Shown here in pieces: positions 37,665 through 47,802 of a stretch of DNA of 64,000 nucleotides (position 1 is its first letter; each line of letters starts with the position of its first letter). The translations under genes were made by a program, and so were the position numbers. The DNA is taken from assembly GCA_002943765.1 (NCBI GenBank), contig PQWQ01000004.1:310001-374000 (forward strand), given 5' to 3'. The notes under the pieces are model-generated. The model was not told the origin of the DNA and searched no databases. It saw nothing but the letters and a program-made list of their open reading frames with translations. This DNA is from Psoroptes ovis. Taxonomy: Eukaryota > Arthropoda > Arachnida > Sarcoptiformes > Psoroptidae.

Positions 37665-38225
37665 TCATGAATTTTCACTCAAAAATTTAATAGATAGCAG
37701 AAAATATCTCAAATAATTTTAATTCAGAATTGATAGATAGTCTTTATAATTATCGATCGATGAGTATGCAATGATTAAGATGTTAATATGCATTCAACTG
37801 ATATCACATGTTACATTAACTGATTCATGTAGTCCGGTGAATAATGATAATTTCCGAATTCTAATCAAACCACAAACGGAACAATTAACCGGGACAACAC
37901 TGCTAATGCTTTTGATGGAAATGATTCGACACGTGAATCTAAATCTTCAACAAAAACCAATAAGTCAAGATTTTCAATTATATATTCGATACAACAAAAA
38001 ATGAAGGATCGCGTTTTTTGAATAGAAAATAGTCAATTTTATTTAAATAATTAAAAAATGGAAAAATAGGTATATGTTTGATACATTCAAATGAATTTAC
38101 AACTGATTAGAGAGTTGTGAGTGTAAATTGGAATACAAATTGTGTGAATCATGTGTTTTACATTCATCTGTATTTGAATTGTGTTTACATTACTGAATGA
38201 TGTTTTTTTGTTATTGAAACCAATA
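37665..38225 (+). repeat. Dispersed ~550-bp duplication, copy 2
   Basis: Diverged copy of about 28560-29110, including the ATTAAGATGTTAATATGCAT start of the open frame, which here is frameshifted relative to copy 1. It starts with the last bases of a border repeat (CTCAAAAATTTAATAGATAG). Confidence 0.6.
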
Positions 38226-39162
38226 CATGAAACAAATATTGCAAATAAATACTGGCAACATTGATTCCCCATATTTCGTGACCAATTCATTGACTTTATC
38301 TTCTGTTATGAAGTCTAAATTTTGATTAATATAGTTTAGATCAATAATATTTGTTTGATTCTAATAATAAATTATAATCGATAAGATGTTGGAGACTTTC
38401 ATAAACTATTTACAATTCGATATTAGAAATTTATAATTCAATATTTCATAACAATCTTCGTATAATTTCTCTATAAATAGAAGTATTTTTTGTCCTTCTT
38501 TACTTCTTCATCGCGAATTAGAGAGGTGAAGAAATAACAATAACGAATTGTTTCGGAAATTTTGAAAAGAATGAAAATAATTAATAATAGATATACTTTG
38601 ATTTTTGAAATCTATTTATATTGATTTCTGAAAGGGTAACCTAGAATAGCGGCCCCTGGAAAAAAATCAGAATAAAAGTTATCGCATCATGTTTTTGGTC
38701 AATAGAGATGAAAAAAAGTCAATTATGGTCATCTCCAATTCTTGACCCTTCTGGTCCAAAAAGGGGGTCAAAAGTCAATAATTGCTATATCTCGGCCGTT
38801 TTAAGAGGTGAACTCTCAATTTTTTCAATAATTAAAGATTATCTAGCTATTAATCATTGGTGAAAATATCATTGCTTAACACGATCGAGAAACCGAAATA
38901 TATCCATTTGAAGTTACCATTGTCATTATCATATGGGCTGCCAGTTGACGTGTACACGTCAAAACTGAAGTGCTCGGTGATTCGCTCAACAACTGTCGCA
39001 TTTAACACAAGTATTTCCATGTTCATCATCAATTGATGACCATTTAAGCCCAAGCATAACCATTTAATGACATTTTGGCAGCCACAGGACATAAACCACC
39101 ATCTAACAGCCACCATATATTATCTAAAATATATATCTACAAAAATATTAACAAGAAATATT

Positions 39163-39180
39163 CAAAAAAAAAAAAAAAAA
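39163..39180. repeat. Poly-A run
   Basis: An uninterrupted run of about 17 A within the fold-back element. Confidence 0.9.
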
Positions 39181-39203
39181 TAAGAAAGAAAAATAAGGAT
39201 AAA

Positions 39204-40000
39204 TCACTCTTTGATATCACTTTCATCATCATCAAAAACGATCGGACCGCTATGATCGAAGATGTTTTTCAGAGCCTCAGCTGGCAGGAATCTACGGTTC
39301 TCGTACTTGCCATAACTTAGATAATATATTAGAGCTGAAACATGTGAACACGAACCAATGGTTCGGTTCCCGATGGCACAAGTACAATAATGGCCTAATA
39401 TTGAATCAAGTTCATGGCCATTCGGTTGATATTTTACACAAACCCGGTAGGCCTTTTAATTGATATGTCTCGATCGAACCCATCGAATCAAAGACATATC
39501 ACCCAACATTTTTTCTACGAGCAATTGATCATGGTCTGATAGCATTTCTCCCAGGTATGTTATCGATTGTGACAGTTGATATGACCCAGTGAAAAACATT
39601 ATCAATAGTTCGAGTGAGAATTGTGGAAAATCTGCAAGATCATTGCTCCATGTGTTGATAAATATGTTTTTTTATAATTGAGATTATTATCTATAACATA
39701 TTGACCAAGATCGTTGTTGGTTAAATTCATTTTAAACATTCGCAGCACAATTACATCAACATTGTCCTTATCGCTCGTATATCGCTTACAAAAATTGTTC
39801 ACCAGATAGCAAGCTATTCTGCAATACGTCGATGCTTTTGACAGCGATTGATTCAGAAAATGGTGGTGTAGAAGCTTATATTTTTGTGCTATGACTCCAT
39901 GCACTGCTTCTACTGGCCAACGGATTTTGGTAACAAAGCGTAAATGATTCGATTCAGTTGTTGTTAATTGATTCCGTTGGCCTTTCAATGCTGGCATCAT
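39204..40000 (-). pseudogene. C-terminal part of a DDE_4-type transposase with SWIM-like zinc finger
   Basis: The main open frame (39602-40000) begins MMPALKGQRNQLTTTESNHL and continues VTKIRWPVEAVHGVIAQ. This is the conserved block around the last catalytic glutamate of DDE_4 transposases of the ISL2EU/PIF-Harbinger kind (R-W-x-V-E). After disruption, a second minus-strand segment (about 39204-39470) contains CTCAIGNRTIGSCSH (39342-39386), a SWIM-type CxC..CxH finger, then a stop at 39204-39206. A stop codon lies just before AYRVCVKYQPNGH. The first two catalytic acidic residues are missing because the N-terminal half has been replaced by the right terminal inverted repeat. Confidence 0.75.
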
Positions 40001-40462
40001 TACCTGATATTAATATCATTACATGAAGTTGAACCAACAATAGCCCAAAATATCATAGACTTAGAAATACTTGTGTTAAATACGACAGTTGTTGAGCGAA
40101 TCACCGAGCACTTCAGTTTTGACGTGTACACGTCAACTGGCAGCCCATATGATAATGACAATGGTAACTTCAAATGGATATATTTCGGTTTCTCGATCGT
40201 GTTAAGCAATGATATTTTCACCAATGATTAATAGCTAGATAATCTTTAATTATTGAAAAAATTGAGAGTTCACCTCTTAAAACGGCCGAGATATAGCAAT
40301 TATTGACTTTTGACCCCCTTTTTGGACCGGAAGGGTCAAGAATTGGAGATGACCATAATTGACTTTTTTTCATCTCTATTGACCAAAAACATGATGCGAT
40401 AACTTTCATTCTGATTTTTTTCCAGGGGCCGCATCACTCTATGTTATTAAAGGAAACCCTTT

Positions 40463-40789
40463 ATAAATTAATTTCAGTTATTGAGGTTAATGATTTCGAT
40501 GATTTTTTAGCTAGTTCGGCTGATATGCCCAAATATATCTTGATGCAATAACATTGACTTTTCCATTTTCATTTAAATATAAAAAAAATCCATTTATTTG
40601 AATATTTATTAACAAAGTGTTCTTGAGACGTTTTTTCTACATTAATAATTCGACCAAACGTACATTATTATCTCCACTGATCCATTTAAGATAAAAACGC
40701 AAATATTTTCTCATTAAATATACTATCACAGGTGAGGATATGAAGAATAATAATGAATAGAGTATCACTGTTTGGTTACTCTTGGCAGA
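40463..40789. other. AT-rich non-coding spacer
   Basis: Nothing recognised between the fold-back element and the next border repeats. Confidence 0.4.
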
Positions 40790-41300
40790 TATGCATATAC
40801 ACCAATATAAGTCGATACAGTTACATTCAACATTTACTCAAAATTCCCATGACTTGTTGGAATAGTATAGAAACAATGAAGATTCAATGAAAAGGTAGTG
40901 GTATAATTTTCAACAATTTGCAATTGTTGTGTATGCAAATATAAGTTGATACTGTTACATTGAATTTTCAGTTTAAATTACGCCAGATGGCAAAAGTATA
41001 TGGATGATTATATTCAGTAAATGGTTATAATCAGAATTTCTACTTATTACAATTGGCTGAACTTGCCATCTATCGGATTTTAGGGTGAAAAATGAGTGTA
41101 TCAGTATCGATTTATATTGATGTATATATAAGACGGCATGTCAATAGTTGAAAATTATACCACAACCTTTTCTTTGAATCTTCATTGTTTCTATACTATT
41201 CCAACAAGTCATGGGAATTTTGATTAATGTTGAATGTAACTGTATCGATTTAAATTGGTGTATATGCAACGATGTTAATAGTTGAAAACAATACCACTAC
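40790..41300. repeat. Two pairs of border repeats arranged as a large palindrome
   Basis: Minus-oriented copies at 40790-40990 and plus-oriented copies at 41060-41300 surround a central spacer of about 70 bp (GTATATGGATG to CAATTGGCTGAAC). Related spacers occur at 28240-28305 and 30853-30980. The plus arm continues into the leader of copy D. Confidence 0.7.
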
Positions 41301-41379
41301 TTTGTTGATAACATCATTAAATTTGTAACTAATTCATAGACTACTGGCTTGAATCCGATGATTTGCCATGATCGCCTAT

Positions 41380-42183
41380 GAGAATCGTATTCACCCCAAA
41401 ATTTTTGTCACATTTTGATACTTTTGTGGCAAGATCGACTCGAATGTCGAGAAAAAAGTCGCTTTCATGTAGGCAAATCTCAATGCTGTTTGTCTTTGGC
41501 AGTCAGCATGGGGTTCGCTTACATGTTCGGCTTTCGGTTGAGCGATTTACCAATTTATTTTCGCTCGCCGATGATTGCAGTAGTAACCTTCTCCTTCGGA
41601 GTGGTGAAATCGCGATTATCTTGCTCGAAAAAATTGGCAAACGCGTCTCGACGTGTTTGGCTTGGATGAGAAGTTTCGGCTTCTCGTCCAGGTACCTAAG
41701 CGTATGAAATTTGCTTGATGCAGATTTCGTATCAGTGCTATGCATCTCTGGCTCTTAATATCGAATCACTCCGAAATTATAATCAGAGATGCATGCGTAA
41801 GCTGATGATTCCTGTCAACTCGGTATTACTCGATAACATAATGCTTACTCATGGGGACATGGTGGTTGTAGATGGATCCAGCTTGTTTTCGCTTGTCGTG
41901 CTTTAATGGCGGAACAGCCAATTGTTTATTGCTACAAGCTGAAGAAGATCGACGATGGAGCCTGTCATTGTTATGATTTGGCTTTAGATCGTACTCAGTA
42001 CGATCATCATAATGGACATGATCGTCAGTAAGACTAGCTTTCCACCTAAGCAGTGATGTGTGATGCAGTCGTCATGTCCAAATGTTGCATCGATTCATTG
42101 AATCGTGTAGCAAAAGCAGTGTTCGGACGATGCTACAGTAGCCATATGGAGGTTCATAGCATGAGGTCAGAAACGACTGCCGT
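41380..42183 (+). repeat. rDNA-like cassette copy D: ETS-like leader
   Basis: Starts at CACCCCAAAATTTTTGTCAC and runs directly into the 18S 5' end. It contains the same hairpin-forming palindromes as copy C (GATCGTACTCAGTACGATC at about 41986-42004). Open frames in it (up to 109 codons) are shared with copies A and C but shift between them, so they are not treated as genes. Confidence 0.65.
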
Positions 42184-42276
42184 TACCTGGTAGATCCTGC
42201 CAGTAGTCATATGCTTGTCTTAAAAATTAAGCCATGCATGGCTAAGTGCATACCGCATTAAGCTGAAACCGTGAAT
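42184..42276 (+). pseudogene. Truncated 18S rRNA 5' end (copy D)
   Basis: Reads TACCTGGTAGATCCTGCCAG, then TAGTCATATGCTTGTCTT and AAGCCATGCATGGC, ending GCTGAAACCGTGAAT. It is the least changed of the three, keeping the canonical CCTGCCAGTAGTCATATGC. Only about 93 of the roughly 1,800 nt of 18S rRNA are present. Confidence 0.92.
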
Positions 42277-44141
42277 ATTCATGTTGATTATATTCACTTA
42301 TTGTAAAGGGGCGAAAAGTATGTTCAGAATATGCTGAATTCGATTGCGATTTACAGCATTAAACTCAAGACTGAGATCCAAGCTCAGATATAACCTTAAG
42401 CTAAGCAGCCGGCTTAAAGTTTATACTAGATTGCTTGAGACTCACTTTTTAAAACTTTGTTCCGCCGAAGTTCTTAAAAATATATTCCTATGCCGTGGCA
42501 GTTCTAAAAGTCAAAAAAATCATCAAATTGATGTTAGCCAAATAAAATGCCTCGTGCAAAAATGACACGCAAAGCAAAGCAAATGTAACTATGACAAATG
42601 GATGTGATTTGAATCACTCCTATTACTCTAGCCAAATCTAAACTTTCCCGAAAAGGAAAACTCTAAATGTTGCGAATGCTATGATTCGCTTCATATTGCA
42701 GCCAAAGATTAATTTATCAAATCAAATTGAGATAATTTAAGTTGAAATCATCCCAGATTGATTGAATTAAGCCAAGGAAAACTTATAAATTCTAACTGAT
42801 TCATGCCATAAGAAAATTTATCCCGAAATGAACAGATTATACCAACGGGATAAATTTTCATGCCATAAAAATTTTATAAAATTTTAACCCTTAGAAGTCG
42901 AGGGAAATACAGCGCAAGCAAGCCAGCAGCTTTGTAATTTCTCAAACTCATCATAAATGGTGCTTGAGAGGCGCCTATCGAGTTACTGCATTATAACTTG
43001 TGATGAGCTCTGCTCACCGCTCGAGTTTTAAGGGTTAAGTTACCACAATAAGCATGAAGAATTAGGAAAAGATGCTTATTATATCAATAATCAATTTATA
43101 AAATGAAATTTCTATAAAATTTCAATGAATTTAAAGGCACTCAAAAACACTGAGATCACAAGGTTCTCAGAAGTCAGTATATTATAAACAATTTAATCAT
43201 GAATTCCTAATTTTAGAATAGGTAGGGGTCATGCTACAACACTTACGTTATGCATTTTCCTACATGAACCCGAATTAATTCACTAATTGATAAGGGGCGA
43301 AACGTATGCTGAAATCGATTGTGATTCACAGCATTTAGCTCAAAACGGAGACCCAAGTTCATATACAACCTTGAGCTGAGCAGCCGGCTCAAAGGTTATA
43401 ATAGATTGCTTGAGACTCTCAATTTAAGACTTCGTTTCGACGAAGCCCATAAATTATAATCCTATGCCATAGCGGTCCTGAAAATCAAAAAAATCATCAA
43501 GATGATGATAGCCAAATAAAATGCCTCGTGCAAAAAGACACGCAAAGCAAAGCCAATGTAACTATGACAAATGTATGTGATTTGTATCACTCCTATAACT
43601 CTAGCCAAGACTCCACTTTCCCTAAAAGGGATACTCTATATATTGCGAATGCTATGATTCGCTTCATATTGCAGCCAAAGTATAAGATATCAAGCCAAAT
43701 TGAGATATTTATAAATGAAATCATCCCAGATTGACTGAATTAAGTCAAGGAAACCTTATAAATTCTAACTGATTCATGCCATAAGAAAATTTATCCCGAA
43801 ATGAACAGATTATACCAAGGGATAAATTTTCATGCCATCAGATTTACATCAATTATCAATTTAGCTTGATATATATTTTGCATTTGTAATAAATACTCTT
43901 CATAAATCTTACAAATATGAATGAGAAATTTTTTAAATTTTTAATCTCAAAAATCATAGATTTTGATGTTTCACATTAAAACTGAGATTACAATTGATTC
44001 AGAAGTTAGTATATTAATAACGTGTATCACATAAATTCCTGATATTCGCCTTGGTAAGGGATGTTTTACAACACTTATGATATGCATATTTCTACAACAC
44101 TTATGTTATGCATTTTTCTACAACACTTATGTTATGCATTT
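42277..44141 (+). repeat. Post-18S modules of copy D (two units) with three minisatellite units
   Basis: The first module (to about 43255) is nearly identical to the first module of copy C. The second (43256-44141) is like the second of C at its start and nearly identical to the end of copy A at its end. It closes with three copies of the 25-bp motif, CTACAACACTTATGTTATGC. The shared arrangement shows that whole cassettes have been copied, not just decayed in place. Confidence 0.8.
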
Positions 44142-45192
44142 CGAATTCGCATTAAAAAATTATCGCATCATGTTTTTGGTCAATAGGGATGAAAAAAAGT
44201 CAATTATGGTCATCTCCAATTCTTGACCCTTCCGGTTCAAAAAGGGGGTCAAAAATCAATATTTGCGATATCTCGGCCCTTTTAAGAGGTGGTCACTCAA
44301 TTTTTTCTCTGATTAAAGATTATCTAGCTATTAATCATTGGTGAAAATATCATTGCTTAAAAATGATTAACACTTCTGGAATATTCATTTGAAGTTACCA
44401 TTTCCATTATCCTAAGGGCTTTCGTTTGACGTGTACACGTCAAAACTGAAGATTGCCATTGGAAAACAAGCATTAATGATAATTGCTATTTTCTATGATC
44501 ATCAATTGATGACCGTAAGCTCAACCATTTTCATTTAAGACATTCTTGAATCTTCAACAAGATATAGAATGAAAACTAAACAAAATCAACCTCACATTTT
44601 GATCCAATACGAATATCCGAAACGGATTATTCGCCTCAATATAATCGGTATTATTATTGCTGATTTTTCTTAATAATATTTTTAAAAATAAAATGTGACA
44701 ATGATTTTTGTTTAGTTTTCATTCTACATCTTGTTGAAGATTCAAGAATGTCTTGAGTGAAAATGGTTGGGCTTAAATGGTCATCAATTGATGATCATAG
44801 AAAATAGCAATTATCATTAATGCTTGTTTTCCAATGGCAATCTTCAGTTTTGACGTGTACACGTCAAACGAAAGCCCTTAGGATAATGGAAATGGTAACT
44901 TCAAATGAATATTCCAGAAGTGTTAATCATTTTTAAGCAATGATATTTTCACCAATGATTAATAGCTAGATAATCTTTAATCAGAGAAAAAATTGAGTGA
45001 CCACCTCTTAAAACGGCCGAGATATCGCAAATATTGATTTTTGACCCCCTTTTTGGACCGGAAGGGTCAAGAATTGGAGATGACCATAATTGACTTTTTT
45101 TCATCCCTATTGACCAAAAACATGATGCGATAATTTTTTTCTCGATTTTTTTCCTTATGCAGAATGACTCTATCTTATTAGAGGTTACCCTT
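44142..45192. mobile_element. Fold-back element 2, ~1.05 kb, near-perfect palindrome
   Basis: Arms of about 450 bp (44150-44600 and 44700-45170) are inverted copies with a small AT-rich centre. The right end is AGGTTACCCTTT (45181-45192), matching the left end of the 38631 element exactly in inverted form. The extreme left ~50 bp are missing. Palindrome GACGTGTACACGTC lies at 44428-44441 and 44852-44865. It carries no coding sequence, so it is a pure non-autonomous fold-back relative. Confidence 0.85.
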
Positions 45193-45227
45193 TCGGAAAT
45201 CTAACTCATTCCTTTACTATTCCCTTA

Positions 45228-45309
45228 CATGGTGTGCCGCAAGATTTTGGAAATAAAGGCTTTTCCTTTTTTCAGTGTGCCGCGGCGAAAAAAAGGTTGA
45301 GAATGACTG
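45228..45309. mobile_element. hAT-like element end (fragment)
   Basis: The words GTGTGCCGCAAGATTTTGGA and GTGTGCCGCGGCGAAAAAAA followed by GGTTGAGAATGACTG are typical of the 3' end of hAT/Charlie-like elements. No matching left end is seen, so this is a fragment. Confidence 0.5.
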
Positions 45310-45939
45310 TTTTAGCCCCATGTTCAATTCGTATGCTAATCCTCTATGTTTCTATTCATGAAGTCGTCTGACTTGCCCCTCTACCTCTCTTTATTTAACT
45401 TACTTAAACTATCCTTTAGATTAGCTCAGTCATTGCTGGAATAATTATCCAATGGTATGGATTAGTCAGACTAAATACGTTATTCTGTGTCTGAATCTCT
45501 GTCAGGCAGCAAAACCTTTCAGCATCATTCATGGCCAGTTGTGAAATTGGCTATAAGTGAGTGTCATCTTTGCACGAGGCATTTGTCTTAACCTTACGCC
45601 AATGGGCGATCTGGCAGGCTCTATGATATATCGTGAGCAAAGAGCATATTTCTAACAAAATTCACCTAATCGAAGGTTTGAACAGAGGAACATGCATGAT
45701 CTAGCATTATCATTAAACTGCCTGCTCACAGCTCGATGTGAATGCTAGACATTGATCCTCTTTTTTACTGAATGATGTAAATCACCTACAACAATTCTAG
45801 CTGGTTCATTGCCCGTATTCAATGAACGACAAATATATAAGATCGTATGCGGCAAACATTGGCCTTCATAACATAACATAGTTGCGCATAGAGAGGTCCA
45901 TTCGTTTCATTGAGAGCTTCATCTCATGAATATTACAAA
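45310..45939. other. Repeat-derived non-coding segment
   Basis: The first 220 bp repeat 37460-37675. The rest (45541-45880) includes ATCTTTGCACGAGGCATTTG, a word also seen in the post-18S modules, and GC-richer stretches without an open frame. From 45885 it mirrors 25230-25345 in inverted orientation. Confidence 0.45.
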
Positions 45940-46105
45940 CTTCGACAAAAATCTTGGGGTGAATTGATTCAAGCATTAAGGCTATAGAGATTCCCATGAC
46001 TCGTTGTAGTAGTATAGAATCAATGAAGATTCAATAAAAAGGTAGTGGTTTAGTTTTTCAACTATTGGCATGCATAGTTGTACATATGCCAATATGAAAC
46101 CATAT
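45940..46105 (-). repeat. Border repeat, right edge of the island
   Basis: ACTTCGACAAAAATCTTGGG, then TTCCCATGACTCGTTG, GAAGATTCAATAAAAAGGTA and TTTTTCAACTATTGGCATGC. This is the inverted counterpart of 25120-25290, truncated by the next fold-back element. The two together bracket about 21 kb. Confidence 0.65.
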
Positions 46106-47027
46106 TGGATTAAAACATTCTTGAATCTTCAACAGGATGTAGAATGAAAACTAAACAAAAATCAACATCCGATAAGAATATGCGAAACAGAAAATTCGCC
46201 TCAATATAATCGGTATCATTATTGCTGATATTTTTCTTGTTAATATTTTTAAAAATAAAATGTGATATTAATATTTATTTAGCTTTCATTCTCTATCTTT
46301 TTGTCGCAAAATAATATCTTGAATGTAAATGGTCATCGATTGATGATCATAGAGATAACAATGCTTGTGTTCCAATAGCAATCTTCAGTTTAGATGTGTA
46401 AACGTCAATCGAAGACCCAAATGATGCAAATTTTGAACATTACTTTGCTATCAGACATGAGGTGGCTATCTTTGCATGAAAAAAGTTGGGATTGAAAACG
46501 TATATAAATTGAAGAAGTGATTTTGTCTTGCAGGCATGTCATGATAAGTGTTTTGTTAAAATTGTCAAAGATTTGTTCTCGAGCATTGTTTGTTTTTTTT
46601 AATATGAATTGTTTTTGATATCGTGATGAAGTTAATTATCAATTGAATCATTGTGGTTTTATCGAATCATATCCTTTTATTTTCAATAATAAATATTTAT
46701 AAAATAATTTGAAACACAAAGGATAATGGAATTGGTAACTTCAAATGAATATTCCAGAAGAGCTGATCTTTTTCAAGCAATGATATTTCTAGCAATGGCT
46801 AGATAATCTTTATTCATAGAAAAAATTGAGTGCCCACCTCTTAAAACGGCCGAGATATCGCAAATATTGATTTTTGACCCCCTTTTTGGACCGGAAGGGT
46901 CAAGAATTGGAGATAACCATAATTGACTTTTTGTCATTCCTATTGACCTTGAACGTGATGCGATAATTTTTTTTCTCGATTTTTTTTCTGAGGCAGAATG
47001 ACTCTATCTTATTACAGGATACCCTTT
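46105..47027. mobile_element. Fold-back element 3, right half, interrupted
   Basis: Matches the centre and right arm of element 2, ending AGGATACCCTTT (47016-47027). It is interrupted at about 46436-46720 by some 285 bp of unrelated DNA. The left arm is absent and the internal palindrome is mutated (AGATGTGTAAACGTC), so this copy is older. Confidence 0.75.
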
Positions 47028-47802
47028 GCCTCTTTGAAGCAATAATAATGGTGATTATCGACAAAAATGGATTGCTTCTCAAGTTTTATAGTATTGAATT
47101 CAATTTAAAATTGTTTTGTTTGGCAAATATTTGATATTCAATTCCATTTTTTCTTCATAAAATTTGCCATACGTTTCCATGATACAAACAATCGATATTT
47201 AAAATTTAAATCAATTTTTTCAAGTTTTTTGGAATTATTTCTAGAATAATTTTTTATTTGAATAATATTGATGATGACAATTCGCTTTGAAACAAACAAA
47301 AAGATCCATTTAATTTTTCCAATTAATCATATAATCAATAATACCTGTCCTTAAAGTGCATTCTAAAACAAATTTCACAAAAGGTATCCATGGTTTTTTT
47401 TTGTATTATCCTCATCGATTATATACTGCCATTTCAATAATCATAATGGTTATAATCGATTCGATTCATTTTTCTATATTTCTCTGTCTTTCGTGTTAAC
47501 TTTGCCAAATTTGCTTTTAAATCATGATAATAACGATGATATTGTAACAAAAATAATGATCAATCATTATTTTTGTCTCTGTGTGTTTCCAAGACGAATT
47601 TTATTGTCAATATTTTCAAATGAAAATGTTACATTGGAAATATAATTCAAATGGAATCAATGCATGCATTTGATTTCATTAATTTTATTTCATATCCAAT
47701 GCTGTTATGTTTCATTTTATATTCAATTTTGATCTTGAAAATTCCTTATTTTAAAATTTAGTTTTGAACTGTTTTGCAAAAAAAAAAATTAATTGAGAGA
47801 AA
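47028..47802. promoter_or_regulatory. Upstream region of the Sushi-domain gene
   Basis: AT-rich, without open frames or recognisable repeats. It must contain the promoter and 5' UTR of the following gene, but I cannot place a TATA box or start site with confidence. Confidence 0.3.

Larger units (their letters stand above)
38631..40462. mobile_element. Long-TIR (fold-back) DNA transposon carrying a DDE_4/SWIM transposase remnant, 1832 bp
   Basis: Left end AAAGGGTAACCT (38631-38642); right end is the inverted, slightly changed AGGAAACCCTTT (40451-40462). The two arms of about 400 bp (38631-39035 and 40068-40462) are near-perfect inverted copies, including AACGGCCGAGATATAGCAAT, GGGGTCAAAAGTCAATAATT and a perfect palindrome GACGTGTACACGTC in each. 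The centre holds part of a transposase on the minus strand. Two sister elements lie at 44142-45192 and 46105-47027. Loss of the N-terminal half of the transposase means this copy is non-autonomous. Confidence 0.85.

Noticed and set aside
39968..40231. Plus-strand frames in the fold-back arms (also 38850-39116)
   Set aside because: The two frames encode the same peptide because the arms are inverted copies; the transposase is on the minus strand.
41378..41745. Open frames of 60-109 codons on both strands in the ETS-like leader (also at 26937-27261 and 33559-34051)
   Set aside because: They recur only because the leader is repeated, occur on both strands and shift frame between copies, and lie just before an 18S rRNA start.
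42184..42276. Functional 18S rRNA gene
   Set aside because: Only the first ~93 nt are present, with changes at invariant positions; no 5.8S or 28S sequence was recognised.
42344..42565. 73-codon frame after the 18S fragment, conserved in copies A and C (26110-26331, 34639-34860)
   Set aside because: Near-identity of the copies explains its persistence. The diverged second modules do not keep the frame.
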